Part shown: positions 45,517 to 54,656 of the stretch, one piece after another
Position numbering within the stretch: the first letter of the stretch is position 1
Layout of the letters: the number at the start of each line of letters is the position of its first letter
The notes under the pieces: model-generated
Databases searched by the model: none
What the model was told of the DNA's origin: nothing
Seen by the model: only the letters and a program-made list of their open reading frames with translations
Position numbers and translations under genes: made by a program
Assembly: GCF_027947595.1 (NCBI RefSeq)
Contig: NZ_CP116257.1
Coordinates: 6,074,001 to 6,138,000 of the forward strand
Source of the DNA: Streptomyces lienomycini
GTDB lineage: Bacteria > Actinomycetota > Actinomycetes > Streptomycetales > Streptomycetaceae
Direction: 5' to 3'
Length of the DNA stretch: 64,000 bases

Positions 45517-47192
45517 GCAGCACCTTCCTCGGCATGCCCGCCGCCCCGCCCCGCTCGCCGTACGGGACGGGCAACCTGCGCGGCGACAAGAAGTTCCCCA
45601 AGGCCGCGAGCGGTGAGCTGCGCAACGAGCAGTTGCGCCGCAACCTCGGCAAGGCCACCCACTCCATCCGCGCCAAGCGGCTCGCGGTCACCGGTGAACT
45701 GCCGGACTGGGAGGCGCTGCGCGACGCCGGTTCGGCGATCAAGACGGACACCATGAACCGGCTGCCCGAGCTGCTGGAACAGCTGGAGCGGAAGGTCACC
45801 GAGCACGGCGGCACCGTCCACTGGGCGCGCGACGGCGTGGAGGCCAACGAGATCGTCACCCGGCTGGTCGAGGAGACCGGCAGCGACGAGGTCATCAAGG
45901 TCAAGTCGATGGCCACCCAGGAGATCGGGCTCAACGAGCACCTGGAGACGCGGGGGATCACCGCGTACGAGACCGACCTGGCCGAGCTGATCGTGCAGCT
46001 CGCCCACGACAAGCCGTCGCACATCCTGGTCCCGGCGATCCACCGCAACCGCGACGAGGTCCGGGACATCTTCCGCCGGGAGATCCCGGGCGTCGACCCG
46101 GACCTCGACTCCGTGCCCGCGCATCTGGCGGCGGCGGCCCGCGCGTACCTGCGCGAGAAGTTCATGACGACCCCGGTGGCGGTCTCCGGCGCCAACTTCG
46201 GGATCGCCGAGACCGGCACCCTGTCGGTGGTCGAGTCCGAGGGCAACGGCCGGATGTGCCTGACCATGCCCCGGACGCTGATCACCGTCATGGGCATCGA
46301 GAAGGTACTCCCCCGCTACCAGGACCTGGAGGTCTTCCTCCAGTTGCTGCCGCGTTCCTCGACCGGTGAGCGGATGAACCCGTACACCTCGATGTGGACG
46401 GGGGTGACCCCGGGCGACGGGCCGCAGGAGTTCCATCTGGTGCTGCTCGACAACGGGCGCACGGCGGCGCTCGCGGACCGGATCGGGCGCGAGGCCCTCA
46501 ACTGCATCCGCTGCTCGGCCTGCCTCAACGTCTGTCCCGTGTACGAGCGGACCGGCGGCCACGCCTACGGCTCGACCTACCCCGGGCCGATCGGCGCGGT
46601 GCTCACCCCGCAGCTCGCCGGGATGCACGCCGCGAAGGACGACCCCAACAGCTCGCTGCCGTACGCCTCCAGCCTGTGCGGGGCCTGCTTCGACGCCTGC
46701 CCGGTGAAGATCGACATCCCGTCGCTCCTGGTCGAGCTGCGCCACCAGCACACCGAGCGGTCCGGGGTGACGGCCGAGAAGCTGGCGATGAAGGCGGCGG
46801 CCACGGTCATGAAGCGGCCGAAGCTGTTCACCGCCGCGCAGAAGGCGGCCGGAGCGGGCCGTGTGCTGGCCGGGCGGGACGGCGTGTTCTCGCACCTCCC
46901 ACCGCCGTTCGACGGCTGGAGCGACAGCCGGGACACCCCGGCGCCGCCCAAGCAGAGCTTCCGCTCCTGGCTGGCCTCCGCCGACGGCGCGGGAGCCCTG
47001 CGAGCGGCGGCCGAGGAGGGCGAGGCGGCCCGGCGGACCGAGACGGCCGGCCCCGCCGAGACGGCCGGCCCCGCCGAGGCGGCCGGTCGCGGTGTGGCGG
47101 CCCCCGCCGAACCCGCCTACCCCGATGGCCCCGACAGCTCCGACGCATCCGGCGCCCTGGCCGGCGCCCATGACCCCGAGGAGGAGCGGTGA
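45513..47192 (+). CDS. lutB: Lactate utilisation protein B
   Basis: The 559-residue product has an N-terminal LUD domain (about 60-300; SMATQEIGLNEHLE, SGANFGIAETGTLSVVESEG). A ferredoxin domain follows with two [4Fe-4S] motifs, CIRCSACLNVCPVY (about 331) and CGACFDACPVKI (about 390). A helical end and an unusual tail of about 60 residues rich in Ala, Glu, Gly and Pro complete it, including a short repeat (TAGPAE). Members usually end before that tail. GGAGG precedes ATG 45513. It acts with LutA and LutC in electron transfer from lactate. Confidence 0.93.
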   Translation: MSSTFLGMPAAPPRSPYGTGNLRGDKKFPKAASGELRNEQLRRNLGKATHSIRAKRLAVTGELPDWEALRDAGSAIKTDTMNRLPELLEQLERKVTEHGGTVHWARDGVEANEIVTRLVEETGSDEVIKVKSMATQEIGLNEHLETRGITAYETDLAELIVQLAHDKPSHILVPAIHRNRDEVRDIFRREIPGVDPDLDSVPAHLAAAARAYLREKFMTTPVAVSGANFGIAETGTLSVVESEGNGRMCLTMPRTLITVMGIEKVLPRYQDLEVFLQLLPRSSTGERMNPYTSMWTGVTPGDGPQEFHLVLLDNGRTAALADRIGREALNCIRCSACLNVCPVYERTGGHAYGSTYPGPIGAVLTPQLAGMHAAKDDPNSSLPYASSLCGACFDACPVKIDIPSLLVELRHQHTERSGVTAEKLAMKAAATVMKRPKLFTAAQKAAGAGRVLAGRDGVFSHLPPPFDGWSDSRDTPAPPKQSFRSWLASADGAGALRAAAEEGEAARRTETAGPAETAGPAEAAGRGVAAPAEPAYPDGPDSSDASGALAGAHDPEEER

Positions 47193-47818
47193 CCGCACGC
47201 GAGACTGTGCTCGGACGGGTCCGGGACGCGCTGGCCCTGTCCCGCGCGCCCGAGGTGGCCGTCCCCCGCGCCTACCTCACCGGCCGCACCCTGCCCGACG
47301 AGGAGCGGCTCGCCCTCTTCGTGGACCGGCTGGTCGACTACAAGGCGCGGGTGCACCCGTGCACCGCCGACCGCACCGCGGCGGTCGTCGCCGAGGTGCT
47401 GCGCGAGCGCGGGGCGCGGAAGGTCGGGGTGCCGGCCGGACTCGACCCGACCTGGCTGGGCGCCTACGACGGCGAGGTCCGGGAGGACTCGGCGGACGTT
47501 CCGGCGCCCGCGCTCGACGCGCTGGACGCGGTGGTGACCGCCTCCGCCGTCAGCTGCGCGGAGACCGGCACGATCTTCCTGGACGGCTCGTCCGGCCAGG
47601 GCCGACGGGCGCTGTCGCTCGTCCCCGACCTGCACGTGTGCGTCGTCGACCTGTCGTCGGTGACGGTCGGCGTGCCGGAGGCCGTGGCACGGCTGGTGCC
47701 GGAGCGGCCGACGACGCTGATCAGCGGGCCGTCGGCGACCTCCGACATCGAGTTGGAGCGGGTCGAGGGCGTGCACGGCCCGCGCACCCTGGAGGTGGTG
47801 ATCCGCACCGACGCGTGA
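47189..47818 (+). CDS. lutC: Lactate utilisation protein C
   Basis: The 209-residue product is a LUD-domain protein: FVDRLVDYKARVHPC, KVGVPAGLDPTWL, VVTASAVSCAETGTIFLDG, VGVPEAVARL and the C-terminal ISGPSATSDIELERVEGVHG. GTG 47189 overlaps the lutB stop as GTGA and has GAGGAG upstream. It is the third part of the lactate oxidation complex. Two inverted repeats follow and separate it from the convergent aglA. Confidence 0.93.
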   Translation: MTARETVLGRVRDALALSRAPEVAVPRAYLTGRTLPDEERLALFVDRLVDYKARVHPCTADRTAAVVAEVLRERGARKVGVPAGLDPTWLGAYDGEVREDSADVPAPALDALDAVVTASAVSCAETGTIFLDGSSGQGRRALSLVPDLHVCVVDLSSVTVGVPEAVARLVPERPTTLISGPSATSDIELERVEGVHGPRTLEVVIRTDA

Positions 47819-47848
47819 GCGCCGGGCGGAGGGTGGGGGCATCACCTC

Positions 47849-47936
47849 AAAAGCGTGAGCACTCGGGCCGACTTTGTCCTTGGGCCGCTCGTTTGAGCGC
47901 CCGGAGGACACATGGCCGCCGACTGCTCACGCTTTT
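47849..47936. repeat. Long-range inverted repeat with inner hairpin
   Basis: AAAAGCGTGAGCA (47849-47861) pairs perfectly with TGCTCACGCTTTT (47924-47936). Inside it an imperfect hairpin joins GGGCCGCTC with GAGCGCCC around GTTT. Its A and T ends are unusual for this GC-rich genome. Confidence 0.7.
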
Positions 47937-47957
47937 CGGCACACCACCCCCGTCAGC

Positions 47958-47996
47958 GAGGCCCGCCGCTCCCCTCCTCGGAACGCGGCGGGCCTC
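47958..47996. terminator. Hairpin terminator between lutC and aglA
   Basis: A 12-bp perfect stem (47958-47969 with 47985-47996) lies 24 bases from the convergent aglA stop. Confidence 0.8.
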
Positions 47997-48019
47997 CTGG
48001 CAGCGGGTTCTGCCGGGTG

Positions 48020-49702
48020 TCAGGCCCGGGTCCACCACACCGTCGTGTCCGCCGGTACCTTCGCCTCGCCGGACGCCTCGGTGATCTCACCGCTGGCCAG
48101 CAGGACGCGTCCGTGTGCGGGCACCGCCACCGATTCGCCGGTGGTGTTGGCGACGCAGACGAAGTCCCCGCGCCGGAAGGCGACGACGCCCTCGGGGGCG
48201 CGCAGCCACTCGATCGCGTCGCCCGCGCCGAGGTCGGCGGTGGCGCGGCGGACGGCCAGGGCCTCGCGGTACAGCTCCAGGGTCGAGCCGGGCTCGCCGG
48301 TCTGCGCCTCTACGCTCAGCTCGCCCCAGCCCGCCGGCTGCGGCAGCCAGCTGCCGCCCTCTCCGAAGCCGTACGAGGAGCCCTCGCGGGTCCACGGGAT
48401 CGGGACGCGGCAGCCGTCGCGGAAGCCGTCCTGGCCCGCGCCGCGGAAGTAGGCCGGGTCCTGGCGGACCTCGTCGGGCAGGTCGACGACGTCGGGGAGG
48501 CCCAGTTCCTCGCCCTGGTAGACGTAGGCCGAGCCGGGCAGGGCCAGCATGAGGAGGGTGGCGGCGCGGGCGCGGCGCAGGCCCAGTGCGCGGTCGCCGG
48601 CCAGGCGGATCTGGGTGCCGAGGCCCGCCGGGTTGGCGAAGCGGGTGGCGTGGCGGGTGACGTCGTGGTTGGAGAGGACCCAGGTGGCGGGGGCGCCGAC
48701 CGGGCGCATGGCGTCCAGCGTGCGGTCGATGACCGTGCGCAGCTCCTCGGCGTCCCAGTGGGTGCCCAGGTACTGGAAGTTGAACGCCTGGTGCAGCTCG
48801 TCCGGGCGGACGTAGTGGGCGGTGCGCTCGACGGTCGGGGTCCAGGCCTCGGCGACGAAGATGCGCTCGCCGCTGTACTCGTCGAGGATCAGCCGCCACT
48901 GGCGGTAGATGTCGTGGACGCCGTCCTGGTCGAAGAACGGCATGACATCGTTGCCCAGCAGCTTCAGCTGCTCGTGGGACCCGAGGTCGGGCAGGCCCGC
49001 GGCCTTCACCATGCCGTGGGCGACGTCGATGCGGAAGCCGTCCACGCCCATGTCCAGCCAGAACCGCAGGATGGAGCGGAACTCGTCGCCGACGGCCGGG
49101 TGCTCCCAGTTGAAGTCGGGCTGCTCGGGGGCGAACAGGTGCAGGTACCACTCCCCCGGCGTGCCGTCGGGCTCGGTGACCCGGGTCCAGGCGGGGCCGC
49201 CGAAGATGGACTCCCAGTCGTTGGGCGGCAGTTCGCCGTTCTTCCCCTTGCCGGGGCGGAAGTGGTAGCGGTCCCGGGAGGGGGAGCCGGGGCCCTCGGC
49301 GAGGGCGCGCTTGAACCACTCGTACTGGTCGGAGGAGTGGTTGGGCACCAGGTCGACGATGATGCGCAGGCCCAGCGCGTGGGCGTCGCGGATCAGCGCG
49401 TCGGCGTCCAGGAGGGTGCCGAACATGGGGTCGACGGCCCGGTAGTCGGCGACGTCGTAGCCGGCGTCGGCCTGCGGGGAGGCGTAGAAGGGGCTGAGCC
49501 ACACGGCGTCCACGCCCAGGTCGCGCAGGTAGGGCAGGCGGGTGCGGACACCCTCCAGGTCGCCCATGCCGTCGCCGTTGCTGTCGGCGAAGCTGCGCGG
49601 GTACACCTGGTAGATGACCGCGTCCCGCCACCAGTCGTGGCGCTCGGAGACGGTGGCGACGGCGGAGGTGGGGGCCGGTGCGGCGGAAGGCTGCTGGCTC
49701 AT
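48020..49702 (-). CDS. aglA: Intracellular alpha-glucosidase AglA
   Basis: The 560-residue GH13 enzyme hydrolyses imported maltose and maltodextrins. It has WWRDAVIYQVYPRSF, the first GH13 region DLVPNHSSD, the nucleophile region GFRIDVAHGM, the acid region FVAEAWTP and VLSNHDVTRHATR. There is no signal peptide, so it works in the cytosol, matching the MalEFG importer encoded upstream. It lies 129 bases after malG with a hairpin between, so it is probably cotranscribed but at a lower level. Confidence 0.92.
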   Translation of the reverse strand: MSQQPSAAPAPTSAVATVSERHDWWRDAVIYQVYPRSFADSNGDGMGDLEGVRTRLPYLRDLGVDAVWLSPFYASPQADAGYDVADYRAVDPMFGTLLDADALIRDAHALGLRIIVDLVPNHSSDQYEWFKRALAEGPGSPSRDRYHFRPGKGKNGELPPNDWESIFGGPAWTRVTEPDGTPGEWYLHLFAPEQPDFNWEHPAVGDEFRSILRFWLDMGVDGFRIDVAHGMVKAAGLPDLGSHEQLKLLGNDVMPFFDQDGVHDIYRQWRLILDEYSGERIFVAEAWTPTVERTAHYVRPDELHQAFNFQYLGTHWDAEELRTVIDRTLDAMRPVGAPATWVLSNHDVTRHATRFANPAGLGTQIRLAGDRALGLRRARAATLLMLALPGSAYVYQGEELGLPDVVDLPDEVRQDPAYFRGAGQDGFRDGCRVPIPWTREGSSYGFGEGGSWLPQPAGWGELSVEAQTGEPGSTLELYREALAVRRATADLGAGDAIEWLRAPEGVVAFRRGDFVCVANTTGESVAVPAHGRVLLASGEITEASGEAKVPADTTVWWTRA

Positions 49703-49767
49703 GTCGTCCTTGGTACGTAGCGAAACGGAGCGGTACGGAGTCGAGGCGTCGGTGGCGGAGGAGGCGG

Positions 49768-49808
49768 CCGGCCGCGGTGCTGCGGGGTCGGATGGGCACC
49801 GCGGCCGG
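49768..49808 (-). terminator. Hairpin between malG and aglA
   Basis: A 13-bp perfect stem (49768-49780 with 49796-49808) lies 24 bases after malG. It could attenuate or process the message before aglA. Confidence 0.65.
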
Positions 49809-49831
49809 ACGTTTTCCGGGTCGGGCGGCGA

Positions 49832-50743
49832 TCAGCCCTTCGTGCCGCCCGCGGTGAGGCCGGTCACCAGGTTCTTCTGCACCAGGTAGAAGAACGCGGA
49901 GACGGGTATCGCGACGAGCACGGCGGTGGCCGCCATCAGGTTGCGCTGCGCGTCGTGCTCGCTGACGAAGCTCTGCAGTCCGACGGCGAAGGTGTACTTC
50001 GTGTCGCTGAGCATGAACGTCGAGGCGAAGGCGACCTCGCCGAAGGCGGTGATGAAGCTGTAGAAGCCGGCGACCGCGAGGCCCGGCCGGGCCAGCGGCA
50101 GGATCAGCCGGAAGAAGGTGCCGAAGGGGCTCAGCCCGTCGACGCGTCCGGCCTCGTCGATCTCGAACGGGATGGTGTCGAAGTAGCCCTTGAGCAGCCA
50201 GGCGCAGTACGGCACCGCGGTCGAGCAGTAGACGAGGACCAGGCCGAAGTAGTTGTCGATGAGCTGGAGCTTCGACAGGATCTGGTACATCGGCACGATC
50301 AGTACCGCGATGGGGAACATCTGGGTGACCAGCAGGACCCACATGAGCTTCTTGTAGCCGGGGAAGCGCATCCGCGAGACCGCGTAGCCGGTGGTGGCGG
50401 CGACCATGACGCCGATGACCGTGGTGCCCAGCGAGACGATCAGCGAACTCTTCAGCCAGTCGAAGAAGTTGGTGTCCTGGAGCACGAACGCGTAGTTGTC
50501 GAAGGTCATCTTCGACCAGATGCGCCCGGGGTGCAGGTAGTCGTTCTTGTCCGGGCCGAGGGACAGGTAGACCAGCCAGGCGACCGGGAAGAGCGCGACG
50601 AGGCTCGCGAGGGTCAGGACGCCGTGGGAGGCGAGGGACGCGGCGCGGCTGCGTTCGCCGCGGCCGCGGACCTTGCGCGGGGCTGCGGCGGACGGGGCGG
50701 CCCGCTCGGCGGGGGCCTCGGTCGGCGCGGTGCTTGTACTCAT
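49832..50743 (-). CDS. malG: Maltodextrin ABC permease MalG
   Basis: The 303-residue product has six membrane helices and the ABC permease loop EAGRVDGLSPFGTFFRLILP, which contacts the ATPase. It pairs with MalF to form the channel. ATG 50743 is chosen for AGGAG six bases upstream and a 13-base gap to malF; an upstream ATG at 50779 would overlap malF. No ATPase gene is in the operon; in Streptomyces the shared ATPase MsiK, encoded elsewhere, energises such importers. Confidence 0.94.
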   Translation of the reverse strand: MSTSTAPTEAPAERAAPSAAAPRKVRGRGERSRAASLASHGVLTLASLVALFPVAWLVYLSLGPDKNDYLHPGRIWSKMTFDNYAFVLQDTNFFDWLKSSLIVSLGTTVIGVMVAATTGYAVSRMRFPGYKKLMWVLLVTQMFPIAVLIVPMYQILSKLQLIDNYFGLVLVYCSTAVPYCAWLLKGYFDTIPFEIDEAGRVDGLSPFGTFFRLILPLARPGLAVAGFYSFITAFGEVAFASTFMLSDTKYTFAVGLQSFVSEHDAQRNLMAATAVLVAIPVSAFFYLVQKNLVTGLTAGGTKG

Positions 50744-50756
50744 GGCGGCTCCTGCC

Positions 50757-51761
50757 TCAGTTCGCGAGCTGCTGCTCATTGCGGTTCAGCCAGCGGCGGT
50801 AGAAGGAGGTGAAGACGATCAGGATGGCCAGCAGCAGGATGCCGTAGGCCGCGGACTGCGCGAAGTCGCGCGGCTGCTGCCCGAAGCCGAGCTGGTACGC
50901 CCAGGTGACGAGGATCTGCGCGTCGGGGGCGGTGTTGCCGAACAGCAGGAAGATCACGGCGAACTGGTTGAAGGTCCAGATGACGCCGAGCAGGACGACG
51001 GTGGAGCTGACGGACCTGAGGCCGGGCAGGGTGACGTGGCGGAACTGCTGCCAGGCGTTCGCGCCGTCCATCTCGGACGCCTCGTACAGAGTGTTGTCGA
51101 TGGACTGCAGGCCGCCGAGGAGGGAGACCATCATGAACGGCACACCGCACCACGTGTTGACCATGATGGCGGAGAACCGCTGCCAGAAGGTGTCCTCGAG
51201 CCACGCCGGCGTCGGCAGGTGCAGCCACTCCAGGGCCGCGTTGATGATGCCCTCGTCGGCGAGCATGAAGCGCCAGCCGAAGACGGTGACGAAGGTGGGC
51301 ACGGCCCACGGCAGGACCAGGATCAGCCGGTAGAGGGTGCGGCCGCGCAGCTTCTGGTTGAGGAGCAGGGCCAGGCCCAGGCCGATGAAGTAGTGCAGGC
51401 CGACGCAGACCGCCGTCCACACGATGGTCCAGATGAAGTGCGACCAGAAGCGGTCGTACGCCGTCGGGCCCCACAGGATGTCGGCGTAGTTGTCCAGGCC
51501 GACGAACTTGTAGGTGGCCTCGATCTCGTTGACGCCGATGGTGCGCGCGCTGTTGAGGCTGTTGGCGTCGGTGAGGGTGAGGTAGAGGCCGTATCCCAGC
51601 GGATACAGCACGAGGACGCCGATCACGACGGCCACCGGCGCGATCATGGCGTAGGCGTACCAGTGCTTCTGGTAGCCGTCTTTCAGACGCCGGCCGAGGC
51701 CGGGCCGCGGGCTGCGGTCACCGCGGCGCTTGCCGGTCGCGCGGTCGATGGTGACTGTCAT
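50757..51761 (-). CDS. malF: Maltodextrin ABC permease MalF
   Basis: The 334-residue product has six to seven membrane helices (first near YAYAMIAPVAVVIGVLVLYP) and the EAA loop EASEMDGANAWQQFRHVTLP. It lacks the long periplasmic insert of E. coli MalF, as usual for Gram-positives. It lies between malE and malG on the same strand. A strong hairpin separates it from malE. Confidence 0.94.
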   Translation of the reverse strand: MTVTIDRATGKRRGDRSPRPGLGRRLKDGYQKHWYAYAMIAPVAVVIGVLVLYPLGYGLYLTLTDANSLNSARTIGVNEIEATYKFVGLDNYADILWGPTAYDRFWSHFIWTIVWTAVCVGLHYFIGLGLALLLNQKLRGRTLYRLILVLPWAVPTFVTVFGWRFMLADEGIINAALEWLHLPTPAWLEDTFWQRFSAIMVNTWCGVPFMMVSLLGGLQSIDNTLYEASEMDGANAWQQFRHVTLPGLRSVSSTVVLLGVIWTFNQFAVIFLLFGNTAPDAQILVTWAYQLGFGQQPRDFAQSAAYGILLLAILIVFTSFYRRWLNRNEQQLAN

Positions 51762-51823
51762 GGTTCGACACCTTCGGGAGCATCAGGAAGATCAGAGGGT
51801 CGGGGGTGCGGCGCACGGCCGGT

Positions 51824-51864
51824 GACCGCCGGGTCCCCTCCCCCCACTGGGGGACCCGGCGGTC
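51824..51864 (-). terminator. Hairpin between malE and malF
   Basis: A 15-bp perfect stem (51824-51838 with 51850-51864) lies nine bases after malE. Such structures often let the binding-protein gene be expressed above the permease genes. Confidence 0.8.
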
Positions 51865-51872
51865 GGGTGCCT

Positions 51873-53144
51873 CTACTTGCTGAAGTCCGGCACCAGCTTG
51901 GCGATCGCGGTCTCGACGTCGCCCAGCCCCTTGTCCAGGGACTTCTTGCCGCCGGCGATCTGGGGCAGCTCGTCGTCCAGCGGGGTCAGCAGGGAGCTGT
52001 ACTCCGGCAGCGACGGGCGCGGCTGGGCGGCGGGCAGGACCGTCTGGTAGCCGGCGATGCCCGGGTCGGCCTTGACCTGCTCGGTGTAGGCGTCGTCGCG
52101 GGTCGGCAGCGTGGAGTTCTTCAGGGCGACGGCCTCCTGGGACTTCGCCGAGGTCATGAAGTTCACGAACTTCAGCGCCGCCTCCTGGTGCGCCTTGTCC
52201 GAACCGGCGTAGACCGACAGGTTGTGGCCGCCGGTCGGGGCGCCCGCCTTGCCGGTGGTGCCGGCCGGGACGGTGGCGATGCCGAGGTTGCTCTTGTCCT
52301 TGAAGGCGGAGCCCTTGTAGAAGTTGGTGATCTCCCACGGGCCCTGGATGATCGAGGCGACCTTGCCGCTGACGAACGCCTCCTGGATGTGGGCGTAGGC
52401 GTCCGCGGTGACGTCGGCCTTGTGCAGGCCCTTGCCGTCGAACAGGCTCAGCCAGGTGCCGTACGCCTTCTTCGCCTCGGGCGAGTTGACGGTGATCTTC
52501 TTGGCCTCGACGTCGACCGTGTCGGTGCCCTCGCCGTACAGGAACGGCTGCGCGTAGTACCCGGCGGTGGAGGCCCAGTAGCCGTCGACGCCGGTCTTGT
52601 CCTTGATGGTGGCGGCGGCCTTCTTCAGGTCGTCCCAGGTCTTGGGGGCCTCGACGCCGGCCTTCTTGAACAGTTCCTTGTTGTAGACGAAGGCGAGGGT
52701 GTCGGTGACCAGCGGGACGCCGTAGGTCTTGCCCTCGTACTTGGCCTGCTCGATCAGCTTGGGCTGGAACTTGTCCTGCTCGGCGAGGGCCTCGGTGCCG
52801 TCCAGCGGCAGGAAGAAGCCCTTCTTGGCGAAGGCGGCGGTCCAGCCGACGTCCGTGCGCAGCACGTCCGGGGCCCCCGAGGCACCGGCGGCGGTGTCGA
52901 ACTTGTTCTGCGCCTGGTCGAAGGGGACGTTGACGAAGTTGACCTTGACGCCCTTGTTGGCGGCCTCGAACTCCTTGACCAGGGCCTTGTAGGTCGGCGC
53001 CTCGTTGGTCGCGTTGGACGTGTCCCAGTAGGTGATGGTGACCGGTCCGCCCGACTCGCTGTCGCTGTCGCCGTCCCCGCCGCACGCCGTCGCCGCCAGG
53101 GCGAGGGACGCCACCAGCGCGGTGGCCGCTATGCCACGCCGCAT
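51873..53144 (-). CDS. malE: Maltodextrin-binding lipoprotein MalE
   Basis: The 423-residue lipoprotein has a signal peptide with the Cys of TAC at about residue 21 and a family 1 solute-binding domain. Typical blocks are VTITYWDTSNATNEA, GAPDVLRTDVGWTAAFAKKG, KYEGKTYGVPLVTDTLAFVY, YNKELFKKAG and MTSAKSQEAVALKNSTLPT. It captures maltodextrins released by the amylopullulanase for MalFG. ATG 53144 has AAGGAG seven bases upstream. MalR-type half-sites lie at 53278-53298 in its promoter region. Confidence 0.95.
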   Translation of the reverse strand: MRRGIAATALVASLALAATACGGDGDSDSESGGPVTITYWDTSNATNEAPTYKALVKEFEAANKGVKVNFVNVPFDQAQNKFDTAAGASGAPDVLRTDVGWTAAFAKKGFFLPLDGTEALAEQDKFQPKLIEQAKYEGKTYGVPLVTDTLAFVYNKELFKKAGVEAPKTWDDLKKAAATIKDKTGVDGYWASTAGYYAQPFLYGEGTDTVDVEAKKITVNSPEAKKAYGTWLSLFDGKGLHKADVTADAYAHIQEAFVSGKVASIIQGPWEITNFYKGSAFKDKSNLGIATVPAGTTGKAGAPTGGHNLSVYAGSDKAHQEAALKFVNFMTSAKSQEAVALKNSTLPTRDDAYTEQVKADPGIAGYQTVLPAAQPRPSLPEYSSLLTPLDDELPQIAGGKKSLDKGLGDVETAIAKLVPDFSK

Positions 53145-53277
53145 GAGTTCTCCTTGAGGGTGAAAGCCCGTGTGGTGCAGGGTGCGGGCCCGTCCGCCGC
53201 TCCTGCCGACCGCCGACCGCTTCGTTGCTGCCGTCGGGCGACGTGAACGTAACAGCGTTGAAAGCTCGGCGAAAGGT

Positions 53278-53298
53278 CTTGCTGCAAAAATGTGCAAG
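53278..53298. promoter_or_regulatory. MalR operator-like inverted repeat
   Basis: CTTGC and GCAAG (53278-53282, 53294-53298) are inverted around 11 bases, within the malE promoter region. CTTGC-type repeats are the reported MalR target in Streptomyces. Confidence 0.65.
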
Positions 53299-53384
53299 AG
53301 ATCTCCGAAGTTATCCGGGCGTGACCTCTCGGCGACCGTCATGAGACGCTTGTTTACGGGGCCCGAGCGGTATCGGGCCGGTTG

Positions 53385-53407
53385 TGCAAGACTCTGCAAG
53401 CTCTTGC
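53385..53407. promoter_or_regulatory. MalR operator-like direct repeats
   Basis: TGCAAG at 53385 and 53395, ten bases apart, are followed by inverted CTTGC at 53403. The ten-base spacing puts both on one helix face. They lie between malE and malR. Confidence 0.65.
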
Positions 53408-53535
53408 CGCCACATTCTTGAGGGAGCGCGATGACGCAGCAGCCCGTGCCGGGCCGTCCGACGGGCCGTCCAACAGGCCGCCCACGGCGCCCGATCGGTG
53501 TGCAAGGCGGCGGCCGACAGGTACAGTCCACCCCT

Positions 53536-54570
53536 GTGACCACACGGCTTGCCGACATCGCCGCCCAGGCGGGGGTGAGCGAAGCGACCGTCAGCCGCGT
53601 CCTCAACGGGAAGCCGGGCGTCGCCGCCACCACCCGCCAGTCCGTACTCGCCGCCCTCGACGTGCTGGGCTACGAGCGCCCGGTGCGGCTGCGTCAGCGC
53701 AGCGAGGGCCTGGTGGGCCTGATCACCCCGGAGTTGGAGAACCCGATATTCCCGGCGCTGGCGCAGGTGATCGGGCAGGCGCTGACCCGCCAGGGCTACA
53801 CGCCGGTCCTCGCCACCCAGACCCCGGGCGGCTCCACCGAGGACGAGTTGACCGAGATGCTGGTCGACCGCGGGGTCGCCGGCATCATCTACGTCTCGGG
53901 GCTGCACGCCGACACCACCGCCGACATGCAGCGCTACGAGCGGCTGCGCGCGCAGGGCGTGCCGTTCGTCCTCGTCGACGGCTTCTCCTCGAAGGTGCAG
54001 GCGCCCTTCATCTCCCCCGACGACCGGGCGGCGATGAGTCTCGCGGTCACGCACCTCGTCTCGCTCGGCCACACCCGGATCGGGCTGGCGCTGGGGCCGA
54101 AGCGGTTCGTGCCGGTGCAGCGCAAGATCGAGGGTTTCGTCCGCACCGTGCAGGACCAGTTGCACCTGAGTGCGGAGACGGTCGAGAAGGAGATGGTCCA
54201 GCACTCGCTCTACACCCTGGAGGGCGGCCAGGCGGCGGCCACCGCGCTCATCGGACGGGACTGCACGGCGGTGGTGTGCGCCAGCGACATGATGGCGCTG
54301 GGTGCGATACGCGCGGCCCGGCAGCTCGACCTGGACGTGCCCAAGGACATCTCGGTCGTCGGCTTCGACGACTCGCCGCTGATCGCCTTCACCGACCCGC
54401 CGCTGACGACGGTCCGCAAGCCGGTCCCGGCGATGGGGCAGGCGGCGGTGCGCACGCTGCTGGAGGAGATCGGCGGCACCCCCGCGCCGCACAGCGAGTT
54501 CGTGTTCATGCCGGAGCTGGTGGTACGCGGCTCGACGGCGTCCGCACCGGGCGAGCGCAACCGCCCCTGA
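53536..54570 (+). CDS. malR: LacI-family repressor MalR
   Basis: The 344-residue product has the LacI helix-turn-helix (TRLADIAAQAGVSEATVSRV, hinge LNGKPGVAATTRQSVLAALD) and a sugar-binding core (VGLITPELENPIFPALAQVI, CASDMMALGAIRAARQLDLD, VGFDDSPLIAFTDPPLTT). MalR represses malEFG and aglA and responds to maltodextrins. GTG 53536 gives the length I recall for S. coelicolor MalR. ATG 53431, with GAGGGAG upstream, would add 35 low-complexity residues and remains possible. It is divergent from malE. Confidence 0.93.
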   Translation: MTTRLADIAAQAGVSEATVSRVLNGKPGVAATTRQSVLAALDVLGYERPVRLRQRSEGLVGLITPELENPIFPALAQVIGQALTRQGYTPVLATQTPGGSTEDELTEMLVDRGVAGIIYVSGLHADTTADMQRYERLRAQGVPFVLVDGFSSKVQAPFISPDDRAAMSLAVTHLVSLGHTRIGLALGPKRFVPVQRKIEGFVRTVQDQLHLSAETVEKEMVQHSLYTLEGGQAAATALIGRDCTAVVCASDMMALGAIRAARQLDLDVPKDISVVGFDDSPLIAFTDPPLTTVRKPVPAMGQAAVRTLLEEIGGTPAPHSEFVFMPELVVRGSTASAPGERNRP

Positions 54571-54656
54571 CCTCCGCGCTCCGTCCGGCGGATGCGGGAC
54601 GGGACAAACAGGGGGATCATCGGTGAAACAGGGCTTTTCTGGCAGACTTCACGCCT

